A stretch of DNA of 54,059 nt from Synergistaceae bacterium (GCA_012729145.1 JAAYDT010000052.1:1-54059), one strand, 5' to 3'; positions 34,413 to 43,929 are shown, counted from the first letter of the stretch. Numbers and translations are program-made. The notes: generated from the letters alone by a model not told the origin.

Positions 34413-35050
34413 ATGGATCCCCCCGGCCAGAAGGGGTTGTGCTTTCTCTCCTCACCTATGGTCGTCTCCGGCCCGTGCCCAGGGAGCACCCTCGTTTCAT
34501 CGGAGAGCGACGACAGTTTTTCCAGCGAGGCCAGAAGCACCCTCTCGTCACCACCGGGGAGGTCCGTCCTGCCCACGCTCCTTGCGAAGAGTGTGTCCCC
34601 GGAGAGGAGGACCGGGTCATCCCCCTCCTCCCCGACCAGGAAACAGGAGCTGCCCATGGTATGCCCCGGTGTGTGGATGACCATCACCGTCAGACGGCCT
34701 GCCCGGACCACGTCACCATCCCTGAGCAGTTTCTCCGCCGGCGCAAGTTCGATATCGTTACCGACGAAGGCCGAAAGGTTCGACTCCGGCCGAGAAAGCA
34801 TCATGGCATCATCCTCATGGACCATGACACCCTGCCGGGCCCTGGTACGGATGAGACCCAGGCCGCCGATATGGTCCGCGTGGCCATGAGTGAGGAGGAT
34901 GAACTCCAGGTCGATACTCTTCCTGTCGATCTCGACAAGAACTTCCCGGGGATCACCTCCCGGATCGACGAAAAAACCCTTTCCCTGGTCGTCCCAGACC
35001 AGGTATCCGTTGGTCCACAGAGGCCCAAGCGGGAATCTCTCCAGCAGCAT
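34409..35050 (-). CDS. Metallo-beta-lactamase-fold hydrolase (glyoxalase II-like)
   Basis: A 213-residue zinc hydrolase. The metal motifs are THGHADHIGG, HTPGHTMGS, SGDTLF and GHGPET, as in glyoxalase II-like enzymes; the substrate is not defined. The ATG at 35050 overlaps the dtd stop as TGATG with GGGGGG just upstream. A hydrolase of this type follows relA-dtd in many Clostridia, so the linkage is conserved even though its role is not known. Confidence 0.9.
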   Translation of the reverse strand: MLLERFPLGPLWTNGYLVWDDQGKGFFVDPGGDPREVLVEIDRKSIDLEFILLTHGHADHIGGLGLIRTRARQGVMVHEDDAMMLSRPESNLSAFVGNDIELAPAEKLLRDGDVVRAGRLTVMVIHTPGHTMGSSCFLVGEEGDDPVLLSGDTLFARSVGRTDLPGGDERVLLASLEKLSSLSDETRVLPGHGPETTIGEERKHNPFWPGGSM

Positions 35051-35499
35051 CAGCAACCCCCCGAAGTATCGATGATAAGTGTTGCGGGCCCGTCATTGCA
35101 GATCTCGACCTGCATGAAGGCCTGGAATACCCCGCTCTCGACGGGGACACCCCTGGATGATACGGACCTGATGAACTTCTCGTATACCCTGTTTGCCTTT
35201 TCAGGCTCGCAGGCCGAAGCAAATGAGGGCCGCCTCCCCTTGCGGCAGTCCCCGTAGAGGGTGAACTGGGAGACCACCAGCATGGCTCCACCCTCGTCGA
35301 CCAGGGACAGATTCATCTTGCCTGAGAGATCCTCGAATATCCTCAGGTTCGTGATCTTCTCCGCCATCCACTCCACTTCCCTCTCGCCGTCCTCCGGGGC
35401 CACGCCCAGGAAGACGCAAAGGCCCTTCCCAATGGAACCGACCACCTTATTATCCGTCAGGACCTTCGCCCTGGCGACTCTCTGAACAACCGCGCGCAT
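35050..35499 (-). CDS. dtd: D-aminoacyl-tRNA deacylase
   Basis: A 149-residue proofreading enzyme that removes D-amino acids (and glycine from mischarged tRNA-Ala) from tRNA. It has the active-site motifs SQFTLYGDCRKGRRPSF and the second signature GVFQAFMQVEICNDGPAT, slightly divergent from the usual GVFGAxM. The start MRAVVQRV at 35499 matches the family; a GTG four codons earlier overlaps the relA stop and is possible. Confidence 0.95.
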   Translation of the reverse strand: MRAVVQRVARAKVLTDNKVVGSIGKGLCVFLGVAPEDGEREVEWMAEKITNLRIFEDLSGKMNLSLVDEGGAMLVVSQFTLYGDCRKGRRPSFASACEPEKANRVYEKFIRSVSSRGVPVESGVFQAFMQVEICNDGPATLIIDTSGGC

Positions 35500-35507
35500 C
35501 GGGACCC

Positions 35508-37766
35508 TCACCCCCTGAGAACTTCGATGACCCCCCTGATGGAATTGAGCTTCGCAATGACCCTGTAGAGGTGCTCCAGGTCCCTGACCTGGAGATCGAT
35601 TATCATCCGGCCCCTGTCGCTACCGGCCACGAAAGCCCTTACCTGTGTTATGGAGCTCTCAAGCCCGGTTATGGCCTGGGCGACTTCCGCGAACAGACCC
35701 GGCCTGTCGGCTCCCTCAAGTTTCAGTCGTGCCTGGTACCGGGAAGAACGCAGATCGCCCCAGTATACTTCAACCTTCCGCTCCTCGGGGTGATCGGTGA
35801 CATTCGGACAGTCGATCCTGTGGATCGTTATACCCCTGGTCTTCGTTACATACCCGACGATATCGTCGCCAGGGACGGGCTTGCAGCAGTTGGCGAGGGA
35901 CACCATCACCCCGCGGTTGCCCTCAACCACGATCTCCGTGTCGAGCTCCCGCTTGGGTGTTGCGACCTCCTCTCCTGCCTCCTCTATCTCCTGCTCCTGC
36001 CCGGGCTGGGCCTGGGCGCTCTCGATCTCCAGATACCTGGAGACCACCGAAGAAGCCCCCTGGCCTCCCCCTCCAATGGCCGCGAGAAGGTCGTCCCCAT
36101 GCCCATACCCCAGGTCGCTGGCGATCTTCTTCAGGATAGAGCCCGAAAGGTGGATCTCCTCTCTCTTGCCGCCGTCCCGGCGCTGGACCTCACGAAGAAG
36201 CAGCTCCCTGCCCTTTTCGAGCCTCTCCTCTCTTTCTGTCTTTTCGGCCTGGCGCAACCATGACTTTATCTTGCTCCTGGCCTTGCTGCTCCGGGCCACC
36301 TTCATCCAGTCCCTGGACGGGTGCCCCTGGGGGGAGGTGAGGACCTTGATTATGTCCCCGTTCTGTATCTGGTAGTCAATGGGGACTATCCGGTTGTTCA
36401 CCATGGCCCCCACGAACTTGTGACCGATCTCGGTGTGGATCGCATAAGCGAAGTCTATCGGGGTAGCTCCCCCTGGAAGGGAGAGAACGTCCCCCTTGGG
36501 GGTGAAGACGAAGACGTCCGTGGAGAGAACGTCAGCCTTGACGTGCTCCATGAAGTCCGATGCCTCGCTCCCTTCGGACTGGGACTCGAGGGCCTGCCTG
36601 ATCCAGGAGAGCCTTTCGTCAAGCTTGTCGATCTTGTGCCTCTTCTCCTTGTACCTCCAGTGGGCCGCGATCCCGTACTCGGCTATCCAGTGCATTTCGC
36701 TGGTCCTGATCTGTATCTCCAGAGGCTCCCCGCTGGGACCCAGCACAGCTGTGTGAAGGGACTGGTAGAGGTTGCTCTTGGGGTTTGCTATGTAGTCGTC
36801 GAACTGCCCCGGGAGGGGTTTCCATATGGTATGGACTATGCCCAGGGCGCTGTAGCACTCCGCCACATCCTTCACGGTGATCCTGAGAGCCAGGAGGTCG
36901 AAGAGCTCCTCCAGGGATATGTTCTTTCTTCGCATCTTCTCGTAGATGCTGTAGAAGTGCTTTGCCCTGCCGGTAATGAAGGCGGCGATGTGCTCCTCTT
37001 CGAAACGTCTCTTCAGGATGCTGATGGCCTGCTTTATGATCTCCTCTCTCTCGGGGAGCTTCTTCTTGACCCTTCTTCTTATATCAAAGAAGGCCTCCGG
37101 GTCGATGACCTTGAAGGAGAGGTCCTCCAGGTCCCTTTTCATCTGGTAGATACCCAGCCTGTGGGCTAGAGGGGCATAGATCTCCAGGGTCTCCCTGGCT
37201 ATCCTGACCTGCTTGTCCCTCCTGAGGGCCTGGATGGTTCTCATGTTATGAAGCCTGTCTGCCAGCTTTATCAGCACCACCCTGATGTCCTTGGCCATGA
37301 CAAGGAACATCTTCCTGAGGTTCTCCGCCTGGTAGTCCTCGAAGGACTTGAATGGAAGCTTGCCCAGCTTGGTAACCCCGTCGACAAGCACCAGGACGGA
37401 CTCGCTGAACTTCTCCCTGATCACCTCCTGGCCAGCATCGGTGTCCTCAAGGACGTCGTGCAGGAGGGCAGCCACCAGGGTGTCTGTGTCCAGCTCCATG
37501 TCGGCCAGCACCGAGGCAACGCCTATGGAGTGAATGATATAGGGGTCCCCTGTCAGCCTGGTCTGGTTCCCATGGGATTCGGAGGCAAAGACAACGGCCT
37601 CCCCGCATCGGACCAGGTCATCCCTGCTAAGGTACCGGGAAGCCTTGCCCCAGAACTCGTGCCAGGCCATCTTGACGGACATTACCCTCGACTCCTCGGG
37701 GAAACGACCGACGAAACTGTCCCTCAACAGACGCAGGGCTTTGGTCTCACCAGGATCGGCTTTCAT
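35508..37766 (-). CDS. relA: Bifunctional (p)ppGpp synthetase/hydrolase (Rel/SpoT)
   Basis: About 752 residues. The HD hydrolase domain is intact (HSIGVASVLADME, ALLHDVLEDT), followed by the synthetase domain (GRAKHFYSIYEKMRRKN, ELFDLLALRI), a TGS domain (VFTPKGDVLSLPGGATPIDFAYAIH), a conserved cysteine region (LANCCKPVPGDDIVGYVT) and a C-terminal ACT domain. Both activities are therefore predicted, as in single-copy Rel enzymes. I prefer ATG 37766 because GGAGGG is four bases upstream; an ATG at 37826 inside the recJ end is an alternative. The usual apt gene between recJ and relA is absent. Confidence 0.96.
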   Translation of the reverse strand: MKADPGETKALRLLRDSFVGRFPEESRVMSVKMAWHEFWGKASRYLSRDDLVRCGEAVVFASESHGNQTRLTGDPYIIHSIGVASVLADMELDTDTLVAALLHDVLEDTDAGQEVIREKFSESVLVLVDGVTKLGKLPFKSFEDYQAENLRKMFLVMAKDIRVVLIKLADRLHNMRTIQALRRDKQVRIARETLEIYAPLAHRLGIYQMKRDLEDLSFKVIDPEAFFDIRRRVKKKLPEREEIIKQAISILKRRFEEEHIAAFITGRAKHFYSIYEKMRRKNISLEELFDLLALRITVKDVAECYSALGIVHTIWKPLPGQFDDYIANPKSNLYQSLHTAVLGPSGEPLEIQIRTSEMHWIAEYGIAAHWRYKEKRHKIDKLDERLSWIRQALESQSEGSEASDFMEHVKADVLSTDVFVFTPKGDVLSLPGGATPIDFAYAIHTEIGHKFVGAMVNNRIVPIDYQIQNGDIIKVLTSPQGHPSRDWMKVARSSKARSKIKSWLRQAEKTEREERLEKGRELLLREVQRRDGGKREEIHLSGSILKKIASDLGYGHGDDLLAAIGGGGQGASSVVSRYLEIESAQAQPGQEQEIEEAGEEVATPKRELDTEIVVEGNRGVMVSLANCCKPVPGDDIVGYVTKTRGITIHRIDCPNVTDHPEERKVEVYWGDLRSSRYQARLKLEGADRPGLFAEVAQAITGLESSITQVRAFVAGSDRGRMIIDLQVRDLEHLYRVIAKLNSIRGVIEVLRG

Positions 37767-37813
37767 CGATCCCTCCAGCCCCACCACTTCGCTGATAATC
37801 CTCTTCTCTTCCT

Positions 37814-39496
37814 TCAAGGACCGCATCCTTCCTTGCCGGCGCCTTCAAAGACGGCAATGGATTCCATGATAAGGTCGACCCTGCTCTGCCCCCTCCATTT
37901 GTTGATCCTCGGTCTGAAGGTCCACCCGCGGGAGTTCCGTATGCTTTCGGAGAGGACCGCACCGCCGAAGGCAAGGAACTCGCCCCCTCCCGAAACGACC
38001 TTCACGTGTCTGCCGTCCCTGCCCAGGGGCCTGATCTCCAGGCTTCCCCCTGCAGGAGCAAAGAACAGCGGGTGAGGGTTCCCCGCTCCGAAGGGTCCCA
38101 GGGAGCGCATGGACCTGACCTCCTCCGAGGTGAGCATCTCCGGCGGGAAGACTATGGCCTGCACGGTCTCCTGCGAAGGACTCGCAGAGAGAAGGATATC
38201 CTCCATCAGGTCCCTCACATGAACCCACTCCGAACGGGACACGGAAAACCCGGCTGCGAACCTGTGCCCACCCCAGGAAAGAAGGTGAGGGGCCAGGGGT
38301 TCAAGGACCTTCAGCGCGTCCACTCCCTGGGGGACCCTCAGGGTCCCCCTTACATGATCCCCCGAGAGAGATGCAAGCGCCACAGGGACTCCCGTCTCTG
38401 AACAGATCCTGCTGGCTACCCCGCTCAGGACTCCCACTGGCCACGAGAAATCGCTGAAGACAAGAGAGGAACCCTCCTTTACCCTTGGAAGTGTTTCCTC
38501 AAGGATCTCTCCTGCAAGGGACTGTCTCTTCCTGTTAAGCCTGACAAGCTCCCTGACATTGTCCTCCACCCCCTGGCCGCCGAGAAGGACCTCGACGGAT
38601 ATATCCGCCAGTCCCAGCCTTCCCGCCGCGTTCAGACAGGGGATGACCTTCATCACCAGGAGTTCCTCGTCGACTTCTTCCAGGCGACACCCTATCTCGG
38701 TCATCAGGGCACCCAGACCGCGCCTTCCGGACATCCTGATAACCTCCATTCCCCTGGAGACGATCGCCCGGTTCAGCCTTCCCAGAGGCACATGGTCGGC
38801 CAGGGTTGCAATGGCCGCCAGGTCCGTTCTGGCGTCGATCCACTCAGGGGCGGCGACCCCCTCCATTCTCGCCCATGCCCAAAGGACACCTGTCGCACAG
38901 AGGGTCTTGGCCTCAGGGCCGCCTCCGGCGTGGGGGTTGACGACCAGGGCTCCTTCGGGCAGAGACTCACCCGGGGAGTGGTGATCGAAGACAATGACGG
39001 GGATGCCTGCCTCCCGGGCAGCCCTCAGTGCCGCGATATCCCTGGTCCCGCAATCAACGGCGATCAAAAGGTCGCAACCGTTCCTGGCAATTGCCCGGAC
39101 GACCTTCTCGTGGACCCCGTAGCCCTCACGATGCCTGTGGGGAATAAAATACCTGACCTCACGAAAGGCGGCAAGGGCCAGTTCCATGGCCAGCGCTGTC
39201 GCACATGCTCCGTCAGCGTCGTAATCCCCGTAAACAACAACCCTTTCCGCTCCCTCAAGGCTTCTCCAGAGGTCTCCCGCCGGGGATGAGAATGGGCCCA
39301 GGTCCAGTCGGCCCATCGAATCGCCGAGGCCCGGGTTCAGCTGTGCCCGGGCCTCGTGGGGATCATCCTCTGAAATTCCTCTCATCTTCAGCAGGAGGGC
39401 CGTCAGGGGTGAGCAGGGTACGCTCTCTGCAAGGGTCCTGGCGTCATCGTCCACCTCCCGGAGCATCAACCGGGAGACGGGTATTCTCCCTATCAC
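37814..39496 (-). CDS. recJ: Single-stranded-DNA-specific exonuclease RecJ
   Basis: A 560-residue DHH-family 5'-3' exonuclease for repair and recombination. Motifs: VVYGDYDADGACAT (motif I), AVDCGT, VFDHHSPGE (DHH), a PCLNAAGRLG segment, the DHHA1 motif SWGGHRFAAGFSV and a C-terminal OB-like region. The GTG start overlaps the lapA-like stop (GTGA). Slightly shorter than E. coli RecJ (577). Confidence 0.94.
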   Translation of the reverse strand: MIGRIPVSRLMLREVDDDARTLAESVPCSPLTALLLKMRGISEDDPHEARAQLNPGLGDSMGRLDLGPFSSPAGDLWRSLEGAERVVVYGDYDADGACATALAMELALAAFREVRYFIPHRHREGYGVHEKVVRAIARNGCDLLIAVDCGTRDIAALRAAREAGIPVIVFDHHSPGESLPEGALVVNPHAGGGPEAKTLCATGVLWAWARMEGVAAPEWIDARTDLAAIATLADHVPLGRLNRAIVSRGMEVIRMSGRRGLGALMTEIGCRLEEVDEELLVMKVIPCLNAAGRLGLADISVEVLLGGQGVEDNVRELVRLNRKRQSLAGEILEETLPRVKEGSSLVFSDFSWPVGVLSGVASRICSETGVPVALASLSGDHVRGTLRVPQGVDALKVLEPLAPHLLSWGGHRFAAGFSVSRSEWVHVRDLMEDILLSASPSQETVQAIVFPPEMLTSEEVRSMRSLGPFGAGNPHPLFFAPAGGSLEIRPLGRDGRHVKVVSGGGEFLAFGGAVLSESIRNSRGWTFRPRINKWRGQSRVDLIMESIAVFEGAGKEGCGP

Positions 39497-39879
39497 TGCC
39501 CTTCCTGTTCCACTCCAGGTTCCTCGGCCGGCTCTTCGTGGGTGACCTCGGAATGTCTTATCTGGGCTTCAGCCTCATATTGAGGGCCGCTGTGCCTGAT
39601 GGCTTCCATGAGCGAGGATCTCTCACCTTCCATTTCCCTGATCTTGGCATCCTTTTCCTTTATCTGCCGGACGTATTTCGATCTGCTCTCCACCATGGCG
39701 AAGAGGGAGACGAGCCACATCAGCACTCCCCCCGCCGCAAAGAGCATCACCTCCCATATGCCCTGCGGGAACGACAGTTCCCACACAAGGAACTTGACCA
39801 GGATCTCACCGGTGTTCTGAAAAGCATATACTGCCGCCAGGAGCATCGCCATGGCTATTGCAAGGGCGTAACTCTTCAT
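39493..39879 (-). CDS. LapA-domain (DUF1049) membrane protein
   Basis: A 128-residue protein with two N-terminal hydrophobic segments (SYALAIAMAMLLAAVYAF and WEVMLFAAGGVLMWLVSLFAM) separated by a short NTGEILVKFLVWELSFP loop, then a charged coiled coil and an acidic tail rich in glutamate. This is the layout of the LapA family, which in E. coli helps assemble lipopolysaccharide, and it supports a two-membrane organism. It ends inside recJ by a 4-base overlap. The functional assignment is by domain pattern only. Confidence 0.75.
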   Translation of the reverse strand: MKSYALAIAMAMLLAAVYAFQNTGEILVKFLVWELSFPQGIWEVMLFAAGGVLMWLVSLFAMVESRSKYVRQIKEKDAKIREMEGERSSLMEAIRHSGPQYEAEAQIRHSEVTHEEPAEEPGVEQEGQ

Positions 39880-39924
39880 CTCCTCACCCCTCCCGGGAAT
39901 TACGTATCCTGTACCGTGACTAGA

Positions 39925-41370
39925 TTATCCTGTTCTCTGCTCTGTTTGCAATCTTTTATTCAAACGTCCCCGGGGGCGCGGTTTGTCTTCCCTCTCAAGG
40001 CTCCTCAGGTATCTCTCACGCCCCCCTCCGTCCCAGAGGGGATCGAACAGCTCGTGGATATTCCCGGAATAGCTGTCCAGGCCCTCAGACAGTTCAGTAA
40101 GGATACGCTCCGATCCCGGGTGGGTAGCCCTCGCTCCATGGGTCCTTACTACTTCCCTCAGGACCTGGGGGTGGTCGATTATCATGCAGGGACACAGGAG
40201 ATTGTCATCGTCGTAGGGTTGTCTTTCCCTGATATCCTGGAAGAAGGGGCTCTGGATCACATCAAGGAGGCTTCTGTCGTTTATGTTGTCCACTGCGAAA
40301 TGGACAAAGACACATGGCTCGACATCGCCGTTGGAGATCACGTGGAGGTAGCGCTCCCCCCCTGCCATACATCCGTCCACGAAAGGGCCGTCGTTCCAGA
40401 AGTCGCCCAGGAATATGGGGTATTTCTGCCTCCATTCGGTAACTTTCCGGTGAAGGGTCAGTCTCTGTGAAGGGGTGGCCATATAGCTCAGGTCCGGGTC
40501 GTCCCCGGTGGGGATATACTGGAAGAACCAACCAACCTTGCAGCCCAGATCCAGCATCCACTCCAGGAACTGGTCGGAGGCTATGTAGTCGGAACTGGAC
40601 CTGGTGCAGGTGGCGCTGAAGCCGAAGAGCACCCCCGCCCTGGAGAGCCTGCTGAAAGACTCCATGACCCGGTCGTATACCCCCGGCCCCCTCCTCATGT
40701 CCGTCTCCACCCTGGATCCCTCGACGGATAACATGGGGGCCACATTTCCAAGCCTTACCAGCCTCTTCACGACGGCATCGTCCAGCAGGGTCCCGTTGGT
40801 ATAGACATGGAAGAAACAATCATCATGCTTCTCCCAGAGATCCAGCAGGTCGGGCCTTACGAAGCATTCACCGCCGGAGAAGGTGAAGAAGAACATTCCC
40901 AGGTCCTTGGCCTCCCCTATAAGGCTGTCGAGCCTTTCAAAGGAGAGCTCGTCCTCCCTGGAGTATCCTGCCGCGTAGCACCCCTTGCATCTCAGGTTAC
41001 ACCTCATGGTTGGGCTGACGACCATGAAATTGGGCAGGTGCAGGCCCAGTTCGGCCTCTTTCCTGTCCCTGATACCCCTGCCGACGAGGAGGAAGTTCAC
41101 GAAGAAGTTCCTGATGGCTTTCTGCCTGCAGTTCGGGTGAAGGTCCGTGAATATCCTCCTGAAGACCCTGGTCATGGGGTGATCTTCCCTCGTCATCCGG
41201 GCCAGGTCCAGGAAACTCTCCCTGTAGTACCGTGCCGGTGCAAGCCTTGAAAGGAGTTCGAAGAGCTCGGCAAGTTTTTCTTCGTCGCCGGAAGTAGATG
41301 TTTGCACGATCTTTTCAAGAAGCCTGGAGGACATGTAACCCTTCAGACGGTCAAAAGCGGCAACAGACAT
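39925..41370 (-). CDS. Radical SAM/SPASM protein of unknown function
   Basis: A 481-residue protein. About 115 N-terminal residues, helical and without a motif I recognise, precede a radical SAM core whose cluster cysteines are C124, C128 and C131 (CNLRCKGCYAAG); FTFSGGECFVRPDLL is the GGE motif. A C-terminal SPASM-like cysteine set is in DGCMAGGERYLHVISNGDVEPCVF and LLCPCMIIDHP. SPASM enzymes often modify peptides or assemble cofactors, but no precursor peptide lies nearby. The ATG at 41370 has GGGAGGG upstream; an open frame to 41469 crosses the promoter and is rejected. It is the first gene after the promoter that begins the 28-kb run. Confidence 0.85.
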   Translation of the reverse strand: MSVAAFDRLKGYMSSRLLEKIVQTSTSGDEEKLAELFELLSRLAPARYYRESFLDLARMTREDHPMTRVFRRIFTDLHPNCRQKAIRNFFVNFLLVGRGIRDRKEAELGLHLPNFMVVSPTMRCNLRCKGCYAAGYSREDELSFERLDSLIGEAKDLGMFFFTFSGGECFVRPDLLDLWEKHDDCFFHVYTNGTLLDDAVVKRLVRLGNVAPMLSVEGSRVETDMRRGPGVYDRVMESFSRLSRAGVLFGFSATCTRSSSDYIASDQFLEWMLDLGCKVGWFFQYIPTGDDPDLSYMATPSQRLTLHRKVTEWRQKYPIFLGDFWNDGPFVDGCMAGGERYLHVISNGDVEPCVFVHFAVDNINDRSLLDVIQSPFFQDIRERQPYDDDNLLCPCMIIDHPQVLREVVRTHGARATHPGSERILTELSEGLDSYSGNIHELFDPLWDGGGRERYLRSLEREDKPRPRGRLNKRLQTEQRTG

Positions 41371-41424
41371 AGTAATCCCTCCCTCTGGCGAATTATCTGT
41401 GCCCATGCGCATTTTCACCGTAAT

Positions 41425-41469
41425 GTAGATAACATCTATTATACTATACCTCCACCCATCTTCCGTCAA
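41425..41469 (-). promoter_or_regulatory. Promoter of the radical SAM-lapA-recJ-relA run, with a small palindrome
   Basis: Minus-strand TTGACG (41469-41464) is 16 bases from TATAGT (41447-41442). A second -10-like TATAAT overlaps it at 41442-41437. Just downstream, TAGAT-GTT-ATCTA (41437-41425) is a short palindrome near the expected transcription start that could be an operator. The region is markedly AT-richer than its surroundings. Confidence 0.65.
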
Positions 41470-41571
41470 AAAGGCATGGTCCGCGCAAACAGCAAGATCA
41501 ACTAAGACATTGTCACCCGAATATTATCACTGGACAGCGAATGGCTTTCACCTGGGTCCTTGTGCGGGGGG

Positions 41572-41609
41572 AAAAAAGGGCGGAGAGGGCCTGCGCCCTC
41601 TCCGCCCTT
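41572..41609 (-). terminator. Strong intrinsic terminator after secDF
   Basis: On the minus strand AAGGGCGGAGAGGGC, a GCAG loop and GCCCTCTCCGCCCTT form a 15-bp stem followed by a run of Ts. It lies 30 bases beyond the secF stop. This isolates secDF from the radical SAM run. The remainder of 41371-41638 holds the promoter and nothing else I can identify. Confidence 0.93.
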
Positions 41610-41638
41610 CTGATGTGTGACGGGACCTTGTCAGATGA

Positions 41639-42517
41639 TCATGCCTTTTCGGGTGACCTTGAGTACCATTCGCCCAGGAGGGTCCCTGCGATGAAGATGG
41701 AGCTGAAGGTACCCACCAATATCCCGATCAGCAGTGCAAGGGCGAAGTTGGCGATGACCGGACCGCCCCAGAGGAAAAGAGTCAGGACCGGGAGGAATGT
41801 CGTAAGTGACGTATTAATGGTCCTCGAGAGGGTCTGGTTTATTGACTGGTTCACAAGGCTGATTATGCCCTTCTGTCTCAGGCCCTTCCAGTTCTCCCTT
41901 ACACGGTCGAGAACGACGATGGTGTCGTTCAGGGAGTAACCCACTATGGTCAGGATCGCCGCAATGAATGGAAGGGATACCTCCCTGCCCAGAAGGGAGA
42001 AGACACCCAGGGTGATGATAGTATCGTGGACAAGGGCGGCAACGCTGACCACGGCGAAACGGAACCTGAACCTGACCGTAATGTAGAGAAGAACTCCACC
42101 CAGGGCAATAGCCAGGGCAACGAAGGCCTGCTGCCGCAGCTTTTCTCCTACCACGGGGCCGACCTTCTCGAGCCTCAGCACATCGATCTCTCCGAACCTT
42201 GACCGGAGCGCGGAGAGTATCTCCTGGGCTGTGCCATCTTCGTAGGAACTCATCCTTACCAGAACCCCGTTGTCGCTGTAAGCCTGGATGACCGCCTGAT
42301 CCTGCCCCGCGGCAGAGAGGGCGTCACGCACCTCGGCCACTCCCACGGGCTGGGAGAACTCGATCTGGGCAAGGTTGCCACCGGTGAAATCGATACCCAG
42401 GTTCAACCCCTTTAAGGCCAGCAATCCCAGGCTGATCACCAGCAGGACAAGACTGAGGGAGAGGGCGATCTTCCTGAAGGCCATGAAGTCAATGCTCTTT
42501 TTGATCCTGAAAAGCAT
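41639..42517 (-). CDS. secF: Protein translocase subunit SecF
   Basis: A 292-residue inner-membrane protein with six predicted membrane segments and a periplasmic domain after the first (LNLGIDFTGGNLAQIEF). The conserved TIVGYSLNDTIVVLDRVREN of SecF is present. With SecD it uses the ion gradient to pull exported proteins through SecYEG. Its ATG overlaps the secD stop as TAATG, so the two are translationally coupled. Confidence 0.96.
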   Translation of the reverse strand: MLFRIKKSIDFMAFRKIALSLSLVLLVISLGLLALKGLNLGIDFTGGNLAQIEFSQPVGVAEVRDALSAAGQDQAVIQAYSDNGVLVRMSSYEDGTAQEILSALRSRFGEIDVLRLEKVGPVVGEKLRQQAFVALAIALGGVLLYITVRFRFRFAVVSVAALVHDTIITLGVFSLLGREVSLPFIAAILTIVGYSLNDTIVVLDRVRENWKGLRQKGIISLVNQSINQTLSRTINTSLTTFLPVLTLFLWGGPVIANFALALLIGILVGTFSSIFIAGTLLGEWYSRSPEKA

Positions 42518-43929
42518 TACCTCTTCCCCCTTTCGCCCGATGCTGCAATGTTGATCCTTCCTCTGCTCCGTGACTGGATAAGATGCAGGAGGGCCCTGGT
42601 TACTATTACGGCACTGAAGACGCTGGCAACGATCCCTATCGACAGGGTCACGGCGAATCCTCTTACGGGTCCGGTGCCGAAGTAGAAGAGCACCCCCGCC
42701 GCGATAAGGGTCGTAATATTGGCGTCAAGGATGGTGGTCATGGCCTTGCGGAATCCTGAGTCCACAGCCGCATAGGGTGTCTTCCCCCCTGCAACCTCCT
42801 CCTTCATTCTTTCGTATATAAGGATGTTCCCGTCTACAGCCATGCCCAGGGTCAGAATGATCCCGGCGATGCCCGGAAGGGTGAGAGTGGCCTTAAGACT
42901 GATGAGCCCCGCGAATACAAGCAGCATGCAGACCGCCAGGGCAATGTCGGCGACTATTCCAAGAGTGCGATAGTAAAGGAGCATGAATACCAGAACGAGA
43001 AGAGCACCAATAAGGCCCGCCCGGAGTCCGGACCTGATGGAGTCCGATCCCAGGGTGGGTCCAACGGAGCGGTTCTCAAGGATCTCCACCGCCACCGGGA
43101 GAGCGCCGGCCCTGAGCATTATGGACAGCCGCTGCGCCTCGGCCGTCGAGAAGCGCCCCGAGATCTGGGCATTGCCGCCACTGATCCGTTCCTGGACCAC
43201 CGGTGCCGAGATGACCTTCCCGTCGAGGCAGATGGCTATCTGTCTGCCCACATTGGCCGCCGTCGCCTCGTCGAAAAGTCTTGCTCCCTGGGTGCTGAAC
43301 TTGAGCGTGACCACCGGTCGCCCAAGGTTGTCGAAGTCGGTCTTGGCGTCCTCGAGGTCATTGCCGCTCACATAGGCCCGGCCGAGGAGGTAGGCTTCAC
43401 CCTCATCGCTCCTGGACATTATCATATCCGGGTCCTCGTCCGCCCTGAGTCGCATCGCCTCGGCGGCCCTGTCGAACTGCTCGCGGACCGCTTCCCATCT
43501 TGCCTGGGCCTCCAGGAACTCCTCCTGGGTGTCGTAGTTTGGCCTCTGCGGGCCCGGAGGGACCGTTCCCGTAGATTCATGGACGTGCCTGAACTCAAGC
43601 AACGCCGTCTTCCCGATCAGTTCAAGGGCCGCCTCTGGATCGGCTACTCCGGGAAGGTCCACTATTACCCTGTCACTTCCCTCTCTCTGTATAACCGGTT
43701 CGGTGACCCCGTACTGGTCTATCCTGTTCCGCAGAACCGCCAGAAGCCGCTCGATGCTGTCATCGGTCAGCGGGTTCTCGGAAGTGCCCTGGGCCTGGAG
43801 CAGAATGTGGGCCCCTCCCTTGAGGTCCAGCCCCAGGCGGATCCTCCCTCCAATGGGAAAGACGGAGAGCAGGGCGGCCACTACCACTACCGCGACAAGG
43901 ACAAGCCGCCAACGATCCTTTTTGAGCAT
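42517..43929 (-). CDS. secD: Protein translocase subunit SecD
   Basis: A 470-residue protein. The N-terminal anchor and GLDLKGGAHILLQA motif are typical, followed by a periplasmic P1 region (LRNRIDQYGVTEPVIQREG; FSTAEAQRLSIMLRAGALPV) and a C-terminal membrane domain with TLGMAVDGNILIYERMKEE. It acts with SecF and YajC in late export. A terminator lies between yajC and this gene, so a promoter must lie in 43930-44010; TTCACT and TAGAAG at 17-base spacing in that gap is a weak candidate. Confidence 0.96.
   Translation of the reverse strand: MLKKDRWRLVLVAVVVVAALLSVFPIGGRIRLGLDLKGGAHILLQAQGTSENPLTDDSIERLLAVLRNRIDQYGVTEPVIQREGSDRVIVDLPGVADPEAALELIGKTALLEFRHVHESTGTVPPGPQRPNYDTQEEFLEAQARWEAVREQFDRAAEAMRLRADEDPDMIMSRSDEGEAYLLGRAYVSGNDLEDAKTDFDNLGRPVVTLKFSTQGARLFDEATAANVGRQIAICLDGKVISAPVVQERISGGNAQISGRFSTAEAQRLSIMLRAGALPVAVEILENRSVGPTLGSDSIRSGLRAGLIGALLVLVFMLLYYRTLGIVADIALAVCMLLVFAGLISLKATLTLPGIAGIILTLGMAVDGNILIYERMKEEVAGGKTPYAAVDSGFRKAMTTILDANITTLIAAGVLFYFGTGPVRGFAVTLSIGIVASVFSAVIVTRALLHLIQSRSRGRINIAASGERGKR

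Noticed and set aside
41371-41469. 33-codon upstream extension of the radical SAM gene
   Set aside because: It covers the predicted promoter and palindrome, and the internal ATG has a better ribosome binding site.
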